This document shows positions 1 to 5,084 of a stretch of DNA of 5,787 nucleotides, in pieces; positions within the stretch are counted from its first letter, which is position 1, and each line of letters opens with the position of its first letter. The position numbers were made by a program, and so were the translations under genes. The notes beneath the pieces were generated by a model that ran no database searches, was not told the DNA's origin, and saw only the letters and a list, made by a program, of their open reading frames with translations. Source of the stretch: an uncultured Coriobacteriales bacterium (GTDB lineage: Bacteria > Actinomycetota > Coriobacteriia > Coriobacteriales > UMGS124); NCBI GenBank assembly GCA_934662525.1, contig CAKUKJ010000173.1:1-5787 (forward strand). The letters are read 5' to 3'.

Positions 1-720
1 GACCTCGCCCAGCGCGCGCACGAGGCCGGGATGGGCGTCCGACACGACGAGCCTCACCCCCGCGACGCCGCGCGCCCTGACGGCCCGGAGGAAGGCCAGC
101 CAGGAGTCGTAGGGCTCGGTGTCCACGGCGGAGACCCCCAGTACCCTGCGCCACCCTCCCTCGTCGCAGCCGATGGCGGTGACCACGGCGGTGGAGGCGA
201 CGCGGCCCTCGCGGCGGCACTTGACGTAGGTGGCGTCCAGCCACACATAGGGCACGCGCGGGCCGGAGAGGTCGCGGCCCACCAGCTCGGACACGTCGGC
301 GTCCAGGTCGCGGGCGATGGCGCTGACCTGGTCCTTGGAGAGCCTTGACACGCCCATCTTCTCGGCGACCCTCTGCACCTTGCGGGTCGAGGTGCCCGTG
401 GCGTACATCTCGGCCGCGGCCGCCGCCAGGGCGCGGTCGACCCGCTGGTACCTCGTGATGACGTCCTCGGGGAAGAAGCTGCCCGAGCGCAGCTTGGGAA
501 CCCTGAGGGAGAGGTCGCCAACGCACGTCTTGAGCGAGCGGACCCTGTAGCCGTTCCTGGAGTTGCCGGTGGCCTCGCACACCTGGTCGGCCTCGGCGTC
601 CATGACGCCGTTGGCGACGTCCTCGGCGAGCCTGCGGATGAGCTCCTGCAGGTTGATCGCCCCGTCCTCGAACCTGGGCATCGCGCACTGCTCCGGCAGG
701 TTTTCTGCTATGCTTCCCAT
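1..720 (-). CDS. IS256-family (mutator-type) transposase, N-terminal 240 codons, truncated by window edge
   Basis: This is a DDE transposase that would cut and rejoin the ends of its own element. Reading the minus strand from ATG at 720 gives 240 uninterrupted codons to base 1, beginning MGSIAENLPEQC. Recognisable IS256 features are the N-terminal block with NSRNGYRVRSLKT and LRVPKLRSGSFFP (about residues 53-84), the helical STRKVQRVAEKMGVS segment (about 111-125), and the RNase-H-like core. In the core, LDATYVK gives the first catalytic Asp (D162) and VVSDAHPGL the second (D228). The catalytic Glu and the C-terminal part lie outside the window. Family members are usually about 400 residues, so roughly 60% is present. 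AGGAAAGGA lies about 10 bases and GAAGG 4 bases before the start. Arg codons AGG are commoner here than in the ABC operon, fitting a foreign element. Whether the full gene is intact cannot be judged. Confidence 0.9.
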   Translation of the reverse strand, partial: MGSIAENLPEQCAMPRFEDGAINLQELIRRLAEDVANGVMDAEADQVCEATGNSRNGYRVRSLKTCVGDLSLRVPKLRSGSFFPEDVITRYQRVDRALAAAAAEMYATGTSTRKVQRVAEKMGVSRLSKDQVSAIARDLDADVSELVGRDLSGPRVPYVWLDATYVKCRREGRVASTAVVTAIGCDEGGWRRVLGVSAVDTEPYDSWLAFLRAVRARGVAGVRLVVSDAHPGLVRALGEV

Positions 721-721
721 A

Positions 722-783
722 CGGCCTTCGTTCCTTTCCTCGAACCTGTAGTGTCGCGATTCCAGATTCTAGGGCGAAGGCCG
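722..783 (-). promoter_or_regulatory. Predicted RBS-covering hairpin in IS256 transposase leader
   Basis: CGGCCTTCG at 722-730 and CGAAGGCCG at 775-783 form a perfect 9-bp inverted repeat. In the minus-strand transcript the upstream arm would pair with the GAAGG just before the transposase start, and the stem would end one base from the AUG. A second Shine-Dalgarno-like run (AGGAAAGGA) sits in the loop beside the stem. Other insertion sequences are known to hide the transposase ribosome site this way when transcription enters from outside. That function is inferred here from position alone. Confidence 0.45.
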
Positions 784-838
784 CCCCACGTTCAGGGCCG
801 ATCAGAACGAGCGCTTACACCAACACTGATAATGAGAC

Positions 839-1008
839 TGCGAAGCGGAGCGCCGTTTTTCCTGAGACAATGTTCGGGAAGCTCGCGCTTCAACGCAATG
901 TTCTCGCGGCGGCGGCCTGACCCATACACCAACCGTCTTCCGAGCCCGGATTGACCTGGAAAAGACCCGTCGGCCGCCGCCGCGGGCATCCGGCGGCGGC
1001 CATGACCT
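839..1008. other. Inter-IS spacer without a convincing gene
   Basis: About 170 bases lie between the estimated end of the IS256 element and the proposed left end of the IS110 element. Short reading frames here have no ribosome site or recognisable protein pattern. The stretch contains an 8-base direct repeat, CAATGTTC at 868-875 and 896-903, and ends in the GC-rich palindrome described separately. It may be old chromosomal intergenic DNA, a remnant of another element, or, if the IS110 left end is further upstream than proposed, part of that element's non-coding end. Confidence 0.5.
969..1006. repeat. GC-rich palindrome beside IS110 left end
   Basis: GGCCGCCGCCG (972-982) and CGGCGGCGGCC (991-1001) pair perfectly over 11 bp around an 8-base loop. 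Beyond an AT bulge, GTC (969-971) pairs with GAC (1004-1006), giving a 14-bp stem in all. No T-tract follows, so it does not look like an intrinsic terminator. It lies immediately outside the proposed IS110 left end. Several IS110/IS1111 elements insert beside palindromic or REP-like repeats, so this may be part of the target site. Confidence 0.6.
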
Positions 1009-1017
1009 TATAGGAGC
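1009..1017 (+). repeat. Left copy of shared core word TATAGGAGC
   Basis: Exact 9-base match to 2363-2371. Together they bracket the IS110 transposase. IS110 recombination joins target and donor at a short shared core, so a word common to both junctions is expected. The match could include target as well as element bases. Confidence 0.5.
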
Positions 1018-1122
1018 ATGGGCGCGGACCGAACCCTGGCAGGATTATTCTACGCCCCCGTCAGTGTTATGTCTGGCCGCCCGGCCGAGATGCCCAGACT
1101 TTCTCGGATTGGGGTGGCTTGC
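1018..1122 (+). ncRNA. Candidate IS110 bridge RNA / structured left-end leader
   Basis: IS110-subgroup elements encode a bridge RNA in the non-coding left end, upstream of the transposase, which guides the recombinase to target and donor DNA. Here the 105 bases between the proposed left end and the preferred start (1123) can fold into several stems. GGGCG (1019-1023) can pair with CGCCC (about 1053-1057), GTCTGG (1071-1076) with CCAGAC (1094-1099), and, in competition, CCGAGA (1085-1090) with TCTCGG (1102-1107). The stretch is shorter than the ~177-nt bridge RNA of IS621, so the RNA could extend upstream or into the gene. No guide-target match was established by eye. This is a positional and structural inference. 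Confidence 0.3.
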
Positions 1123-2358
1123 ATGGAAACCGGCGTATCTTCCGTGGTCGCGGGGGTCGACACCCACAAGGACGCGCACGTGCTCTGCGTCATCGACGCC
1201 TTGGGAAGAAAGGTTCGCGAGGGGGCGTTCCCCGCGACGCCGAACGGGTACCGCGACTTGGCGAACGCTATCGGCGAGCCGGGAGCCTGCCTGGCCGTCG
1301 GCATCGAGGGGACGTGCTCGTTCGGCGCCGGGCTGGCCGCGCACCTGACGGGCTCGGGCTTCAACGTGGTGGAAGTCCTCAGGCCGAAGCGCGACAGACG
1401 CCGCAGGGGGACCAGCAAGAACGACTCCGTCGATGCGGAAAGGGCCGCCCGTGCGGCCATCGCCGGCGACGGGACCTCGATCCCGAAGTCGCGGGACGGC
1501 TGGGCCGAGGCCGCGAGGCCCGCGCTGCGCGCCAGGGAGATCCTGGTGCGCACCCAAACCCGGGTCATGAACGCGACGAAGGCCCTGATCAACACGGCGC
1601 CCGAACCGATACGGGGAAAATACTCCCGGCTCAACGGCAAGAAGCTCATGGATGCGCTGAAGCGCAGGAGGTCCGCCACGGGCGACGAGGCCCGCGATGC
1701 GCTGATGCTGTCGCTCTCGGCCCTCGCCGCGACGTGGCTCGATGCCGAATCAAAGGCAAGCGAGCTTGAGTCGGCTATAGAAAAGATAGTCCGCGAGAAC
1801 GCGCCGGCCGTGCTCGAGGTCGACGGATGCGGGGCCCTGAGCGCGGCGGAGCTCGGAATCGCGGCGGGCGACAACCCCGGCCGCATGCGTTCCGAGGCCT
1901 CGTTCTCAATGCTGTGCGGCGCCAGCCCGATCGAGGCGTCCAGCGGCAAGACGAGCAGGCACAGGCTCAACCGGGGCGGCAACCGCCGGGCCAACCGCGC
2001 GCTGCACAGCATCGTTATAAGCAGGATGCGCAGCGACGAGAGGACCTCCGACTATATAGCGAAGCGCGCGGCCGAGGGCAAGAGCAAGCGCGAGGCGATG
2101 CGGTGCCTGAAGCGCTACGTCGCGCGGGAAATGTACAGAGCCCTGATGTCGCCGACCGCGACGCGACACGCCGCCGGCGCCTCCCTGGCCGCCAGGAGTA
2201 AGCGAGTCGGGCTTCTTCAGCGCGACGTCGCGGCAAGGTTGGGAGTCAAGGCTGAGGTTGTCAGCAGCATTGAGACCGAAAGGGCAAAGCACACGGCCGT
2301 GAGGGACTCGTACGAGGCGCTCCTCGACCGAATTGAACAGCAGAAAATCGGGGATTGA
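1123..2358 (+). CDS. IS110-family DEDD/serine transposase with C-terminal HTH domain
   Basis: This recombinase moves its element through an RNA-guided, serine-dependent exchange. Starting at ATG 1123 (MET-GVSSVVAGVDTHKD) gives 411 residues. The RuvC-like DEDD set is D13 in GVDTHKD, E62 in GIEGT, and D101 and D104 in KNDSVDAE, spaced as in known members. The Transposase_20 region runs from about 228 to 345. It includes the helix-hairpin-helix-like VDGCGALSAAELGIAAGD and LCGASPIEASSGK, whose S274 (or S273) is the likely nucleophile. Residues about 356-405 then add a Cro/XRE-like helix-turn-helix (RDVAARLGVKAEVVSSIETER) that most family members lack. The frame opens upstream to ATG 1018, but 1123 is preferred: GGGGTGG lies 8 bases before it, and the family normally starts about 10 residues before the first Asp. 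No frameshift or internal stop is seen, so it is probably functional. Confidence 0.85.
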   Translation: METGVSSVVAGVDTHKDAHVLCVIDALGRKVREGAFPATPNGYRDLANAIGEPGACLAVGIEGTCSFGAGLAAHLTGSGFNVVEVLRPKRDRRRRGTSKNDSVDAERAARAAIAGDGTSIPKSRDGWAEAARPALRAREILVRTQTRVMNATKALINTAPEPIRGKYSRLNGKKLMDALKRRRSATGDEARDALMLSLSALAATWLDAESKASELESAIEKIVRENAPAVLEVDGCGALSAAELGIAAGDNPGRMRSEASFSMLCGASPIEASSGKTSRHRLNRGGNRRANRALHSIVISRMRSDERTSDYIAKRAAEGKSKREAMRCLKRYVAREMYRALMSPTATRHAAGASLAARSKRVGLLQRDVAARLGVKAEVVSSIETERAKHTAVRDSYEALLDRIEQQKIGD

Positions 2359-2362
2359 CAAC

Positions 2363-2371
2363 TATAGGAGC
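2363..2371 (+). repeat. Right copy of shared core word TATAGGAGC
   Basis: Exact match to 1009-1017, lying 5 bases after the transposase stop. The stop codon itself is embedded in TTGACA (2355-2360), a -35-like hexamer pointing outwards, but no matching -10 follows at the right spacing. Confidence 0.5.
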
Positions 2372-2500
2372 GTCATTTCCGACGCGATCTCCCGGCGTGC
2401 TATAAACTTGCATAACAATGAGTAAACAATCATAGAATATCGAATATTCAAGTTTCTCTTTTAAAATATTTAACATGTCTAACCAGCTATTTCGAACCCG
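2372..2500. other. AT-rich intergenic stretch
   Basis: After the IS110 end the composition swings from very GC-rich to AT-rich, most marked from about 2400 onwards. No gene is seen. It contains small inverted repeats such as GAATAT-CGA-ATATTC (about 2434-2448) and TTAAA-ATA-TTTAA (about 2460-2473). AT-rich DNA of this kind in a high-GC genome usually marks a promoter or regulatory region, or acquired DNA. The bases from 2501 onwards are described separately. Confidence 0.5.
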
Positions 2501-2518
2501 TGGTGATAATTATCACCA
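2501..2518. promoter_or_regulatory. Operator-like perfect palindrome 1 (TGGTGATAATTATCACCA)
   Basis: An 18-bp perfect dyad, TGGTGATAATTATCACCA. It differs from the second palindrome at only two symmetric positions (TAATTA against CAATTG in the centre), so both fit TGGTGAYAATTRTCACCA. The half-site layout GGTGA-N6-TCACC matches the spacing of Crp/Fnr-type sites (TGTGA-N6-TCACA), but other dimeric regulators could use such a site. A looser inverted repeat, CCAGCT (2483-2488) with AGCTGG (2528-2533), is almost concentric with it. Confidence 0.7.
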
Positions 2519-2544
2519 TAACTGTTAAGCTGGACATATTTGCA

Positions 2545-2564
2545 ATGGTGACAATTGTCACCAT
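2545..2564. promoter_or_regulatory. Operator-like perfect palindrome 2 (ATGGTGACAATTGTCACCAT)
   Basis: A 20-bp perfect dyad whose central 18 bases repeat palindrome 1 with two compensating changes. Symmetric substitution in both halves is what selection for a dimeric protein site produces. Its centre is 45 bp from that of palindrome 1, roughly four helical turns, so two dimers could sit on much the same face of the DNA. It lies about 245 bases upstream of the ABC operon start and about 190 bases after the IS110 end, so the operon is the likely target. Confidence 0.7.
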
Positions 2565-2615
2565 AGGCGAACATATGGAGAAGTTGCGGCAGTCAGTCCC
2601 TCGGCCGGATGTATA

Positions 2616-2644
2616 TTGAAATCAAGTAAACGAAATAGAACAAT
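2616..2644 (+). promoter_or_regulatory. Weak sigma-70-like promoter candidate for the ABC operon
   Basis: TTGAAA (2616-2621), a 17-base spacer, then AACAAT (2639-2644), which matches four of six bases of the -10 consensus. Transcription would start near 2651, just as the sequence turns GC-rich and the leader stems begin. Both palindromes would then be centred roughly 95 and 140 bases upstream of the start, positions more usual for activation or looping than for simple blocking. Other starts are possible. Confidence 0.3.
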
Positions 2645-2650
2645 TCAGGT

Positions 2651-2808
2651 GAGCCACGCGTCGTGCCTATCGAGGCTCTGCTCATGGCTGCTTTGCCAGC
2701 GAGGGGCACGCCGCCTGGGGAGCGTGCCTTTCGCTGGCAGGGCATCCCTGCATCGAGCCGTCTTTCACCCGAGCGGCCGCAAGGCCGATGAGATTGGAGA
2801 GGTTGCAT
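2651..2808 (+). ncRNA. Structured leader RNA candidate upstream of ABC operon
   Basis: This 158-base untranslated stretch folds strongly by eye. TGCCAGCGAGGGGCACGC (2694-2711) pairs with 2722-2739 over 18 positions, 16 Watson-Crick and two G-U, around a 10-base loop; G-U pairs could extend it outwards. CAGGG-CAT-CCCTG (2738-2750) is a second stem that competes with the base of the first. CGGCC-GCAA-GGCCG (2774-2787) is a five-pair hairpin capped by a GNRA tetraloop, ending 8 bases before the Shine-Dalgarno. GGCTC near 2674 could pair either with GAGCC at 2651-2655 or with GAGCC near 2755. I recognise no known riboswitch class. The stems could regulate translation, stabilise the mRNA or be repeat DNA. 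Confidence 0.4.
2796..2802 (+). promoter_or_regulatory. Shine-Dalgarno GGAGAGG, decides start at 2809
   Basis: GGAGAGG lies 6 bases before ATG 2809. An in-frame ATG at 2788 lies upstream of this site and would place the Shine-Dalgarno inside the gene, so 2809 is the better start. The Tat motif then falls at residues 12-19, a normal place. Confidence 0.8.
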
Positions 2809-4008
2809 ATGTTTGACCAGAACGTGCAGGAACAGGGCGTCACCCGCAGGGGCTTCGTGGGCTTGGCGGCCGCAGCCGCCGCCGGCATGGGGCTGGCCGG
2901 GGTGTGTGGGCCGGTCGTCAAGCCGGCGGGCGCGGATGAGGCCGGCGACGCCAACGCCGACGAGCAGTGGACGACCTTCCGCGAGGAGCGCGACCTTCTT
3001 GGCTCGGCCGACCCGGTGACGGTGCGCGTGGGCCTCATCATGGGGCCGCCCTCCATGGGCCTGTCGGAGTTCTTGCTCGACGCACAGGCCGGCAACTGCA
3101 CCAACGACTTCCAGTTCACGCTCAACGGCGTGGACTACGTGGGCCTGTCGGCCGCGTTCAACCAGGGCGACTACGACATCTGCACGCTGCCCTCAAACAT
3201 CGGCCCCGTGCTGTACAACAACCACGAGCTCAAGAACGAGTACCGCGTCATCTCGGTCAACAACCTGGGCGTGCTCTACGTCATCACGACCGACGCGTCC
3301 ATCGCGAGTCTCGACGGCCTGGCGGGCCGCACCGTGTACGCCTACGGCGAGGGTGGCACCCCCGAGTACACCGTGGAGGCGCTGCTCAAGAAGACCGGCT
3401 ACGACGGCTCGTTCAACCTGGAGTTCAAGTCCACGCCGTTCGAGATTCTCAACATGCTCATCGACGTGCCCAACACCATCGCCATCCTGCCCCAGCCCTT
3501 CGTGGCCCTGGCGCAGATGATGGTGACCGACCCGCTGTACGTGCCCATCGACATCACGGCCGAGTGGGACAAGGCCTTCGCCGACGACGGCTCGCAGGCG
3601 GTCACCACCACCACCATCGTGAACAAGCAGTTCCTGGAGGAGCACGAGCAGGCGGTGGTGGAGTACCTCACGCGCGCGGGCAGCTCGGTGGCGTGGAGCC
3701 AACAGAACATGGACGAGGCGGCCTCGCGCCAGGTTGACCTGGAGACCTTCCTCAACAACGACGTGGCGGCCGACGCCATGCCCTACATCGACATGGTGAA
3801 CCTGGTGGGCGAGGAGATGCGCACGGCGCTCTCCGGCTTTGTGCGCGAGCTGTTCGATGCCAACCCCGACTCGGTGGGCGGCGCCATCCCCGGGGAGGAC
3901 TTCTATTACCTGCCGCCCGTGGGCGCGGTGGAGAGCGTGGGGAGCGTGAAGGCGAGCTCCGCCGACGCCGGCGAGGCCGCTGCAGCCTCCGACGGGCAGC
4001 AGGGCTAG
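2809..4008 (+). CDS. Tat-exported ABC transporter substrate-binding protein, NMT1/SsuA-like
   Basis: This is the extracytoplasmic receptor of an importer in the nitrate/sulfonate/taurine/thiamine-precursor group, 399 residues from ATG 2809. The N-terminus is a twin-arginine signal: TRRGFVGL (12-19), then an Ala/Gly-rich hydrophobic run to about residue 37. A plausible signal-peptidase site follows AGA (40-42). The mature part starts near TVRVGLIMGPPSMGLSEFLL (71-90), where NMT1-like proteins begin their first strand and ligand loop. It continues with DYDICTLPSN (121-130), the GR-TVYAYGEGGTPEYTVEALL hinge region (173-193) and an ILPQPFVALAQ segment (226-236), all typical of the family. The last ~30 residues are an Ala/Ser/Gly/Asp tail. 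Cys33 sits in LAGVC, not a canonical lipobox, so surface anchoring is unclear. The substrate cannot be assigned. It heads a three-gene operon, with the permease 3 bases downstream. Confidence 0.88.
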   Translation: MFDQNVQEQGVTRRGFVGLAAAAAAGMGLAGVCGPVVKPAGADEAGDANADEQWTTFREERDLLGSADPVTVRVGLIMGPPSMGLSEFLLDAQAGNCTNDFQFTLNGVDYVGLSAAFNQGDYDICTLPSNIGPVLYNNHELKNEYRVISVNNLGVLYVITTDASIASLDGLAGRTVYAYGEGGTPEYTVEALLKKTGYDGSFNLEFKSTPFEILNMLIDVPNTIAILPQPFVALAQMMVTDPLYVPIDITAEWDKAFADDGSQAVTTTTIVNKQFLEEHEQAVVEYLTRAGSSVAWSQQNMDEAASRQVDLETFLNNDVAADAMPYIDMVNLVGEEMRTALSGFVRELFDANPDSVGGAIPGEDFYYLPPVGAVESVGSVKASSADAGEAAAASDGQQG

Positions 4009-4011
4009 GCC

Positions 4012-5082
4012 ATGCAGATAGCGGCGATGGCGGCCCTCGTGGGCCTGCCCGAGGAGAAAGTGGCGCAGATAGCGGCCATGGTGCGCGCCAACGGCATGCC
4101 CGACGCACAGATGGCGTCGATGATGGCGCTGGCGCAGAAGAAGGGCGTGACCCCCGAGCAGATTGGCGAGGTCATGGCCGACCTGGGCGTGGAGCGCGCC
4201 CAGGTGCGCCGCGTCATGGTGCAGCAGGGGCTCATGAGCGCGCAGGACGCCCAGGCCGAGGAGGAGGCGGAGCGCGAGGCCGCAGCGGCCCGCGCGCGCG
4301 ACGAGCGCCGTGAGAAGGTGACGGGCTGGCTCAAGAAGGCGGGCGTCATCCTCTTCTGGCTCATCGTGTGGGAGGTGGCCGACCACCTGATAGACAACCG
4401 GCTGGTGCTGGCTGGCCCCATCCGCACCCTGCAGGCCCTGGCCGAGCAGGTGGTGAAGGGCGGCTTCTGGGCGATATGCGCGGCGTCGTTCGTGAGGATC
4501 GCGGCAGGCTTCTTCCTGTCGTTTTTCTGCGGCCTGCTGCTGGCGGTGGCGTCGTACCGCTGGCGGGTGCTGCGGGCGTTCGTGGAGCCGGTGGTGTCGC
4601 TTCTGCGCACCATCCCCGTGGTGTCGTTCATGATCATGCTGCTCATCTGGGTTGGCAACCAGATGCTTACCGTGTACCTGGCGTTCCTCATCGTGCTGCC
4701 CCTCATCTACACCAACACGCTCACCGGCCTGGAGAGCGTGGACAGGCAGATGCTGGAGATGGCGCGGGTGTGCGGCCTGTCCAAGTGGCGTACGTTCATG
4801 TACGTGTACCGCCCCGCGCTCATGCCGTTCCTCACGAGCAGTTGCAAGATCAGCCTGGGCATGAGCTGGAAGAGCGGCATCATGGCCGAGGTGCTGGCCA
4901 CCCCCAAGCCCTCTATCGGCAAGGAGATGTCCACGGCGCGCACGTTCCTGGATACGCCCGACCTCTTTGCGTGGACGGTCGTGGTGATGCTCTTGAGCGT
5001 GGCGTTTGAGAAGGCGTTCCTGTGGCTGCTGCGCCGCATGGGCAGGCCCATGGGATGGGCGCTTGGAAAGAGGGGCGAGTGA
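4012..5082 (+). CDS. ABC transporter permease, SsuC/TauC-like, with N-terminal repeat extension
   Basis: This is the membrane channel subunit of the importer (BPD_transp_1 type), 356 residues against about 250-270 for typical relatives. Residues 1 to about 104 are an extra cytosolic region, probably helical. It holds short repeats starting at G11, G28, G45, G59 and G73 with the pattern G-[LMV]-x-x-x-[QK]-[VMI], followed by a Glu/Ala/Arg-rich stretch. Membrane segments lie at about 110-127, 152-182, 195-216, 219-235, 270-296 and 318-340. The basic run RARDERREK before the first one keeps the extension inside. The EAA loop that docks the ATPase is LEMARVCGLSKWRTFMYVYR (248-267), with E249 and G255. 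The start is 3 bases after the binding-protein stop; AGGG 7 bases upstream is a weak ribosome site, so translation is probably coupled. A later start cannot be excluded, but the repeats look like real coding sequence. Confidence 0.85.
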   Translation: MQIAAMAALVGLPEEKVAQIAAMVRANGMPDAQMASMMALAQKKGVTPEQIGEVMADLGVERAQVRRVMVQQGLMSAQDAQAEEEAEREAAAARARDERREKVTGWLKKAGVILFWLIVWEVADHLIDNRLVLAGPIRTLQALAEQVVKGGFWAICAASFVRIAAGFFLSFFCGLLLAVASYRWRVLRAFVEPVVSLLRTIPVVSFMIMLLIWVGNQMLTVYLAFLIVLPLIYTNTLTGLESVDRQMLEMARVCGLSKWRTFMYVYRPALMPFLTSSCKISLGMSWKSGIMAEVLATPKPSIGKEMSTARTFLDTPDLFAWTVVVMLLSVAFEKAFLWLLRRMGRPMGWALGKRGE

Positions 5083-5084
5083 CG

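Larger units (their letters stand above)
1..838 (-). mobile_element. IS256-family insertion sequence, partial (upstream end)
   Basis: This is the promoter-proximal part of an IS256-family element read leftwards; the rest, including the other terminal repeat, lies beyond the left window edge. The inner limit is an estimate. On the minus strand, about 95 to 100 bases before the transposase start, there is a GTGTAAG motif (plus-strand TTACAC at 815-820). IS256-type terminal repeats often carry GTGTAA about 20 bases in from the end, which places the outer end near 838. The second terminal repeat and the 8-9 bp target duplication cannot be seen, so the boundary could be off by tens of bases. Confidence 0.55.
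1009..2371 (+). mobile_element. IS110-family insertion sequence, apparently complete
   Basis: The element is defined by one complete IS110-family transposase and by the exact 9-base word TATAGGAGC at 1009-1017 and 2363-2371, just outside the gene on both sides. The implied length of about 1.36 kb fits the usual 1.2-1.6 kb of the family. As is normal for IS110 elements, no terminal inverted repeats are visible. No paired subterminal inverted repeats were found, which argues for the IS110 rather than the IS1111 subgroup. The ends are inferred from the repeated word and are not proven; the true left end could lie further upstream in the 839-1008 spacer. Confidence 0.6.

Noticed and set aside
839..860. 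Possible intrinsic terminator (GCGGAGCGCC followed by GTTTTT)
   Set aside because: The stem is only about 3 bp, too weak to support a terminator call.
948..955. GGATTGAC shared with the end of the IS110 gene (2352-2359)
   Set aside because: Considered as a relic of another IS110 right end, but the match stops at 8 bases and no core word follows at the right distance.
1050..2012. Long minus-strand open frame opposite the IS110 transposase
   Set aside because: It mirrors the high-GC codon pattern of the real gene, has no recognisable domain or ribosome site, and lies wholly within the transposase region.
2355..2385. Outward promoter from the IS110 right end (TTGACA overlapping the stop codon)
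   Set aside because: Neither the present flank nor a circle joined at TATAGGAGC gives a -10-like hexamer 16-18 bases downstream.
2680..2710. Resemblance to the 3' half of a TPP riboswitch (TGCCAGCGAGGGG)
   Set aside because: Tempting beside an NMT1/THI5-like protein, but the CTGAGA element and the 5' GGGG-type half are missing, and the bases are fully explained as one arm of the 18-bp hairpin.
2593..2816. Small open frames on both strands in the leader before the ABC operon
   Set aside because: They cross strong hairpins, lack ribosome sites, and show no protein-like conservation pattern that I can recognise.
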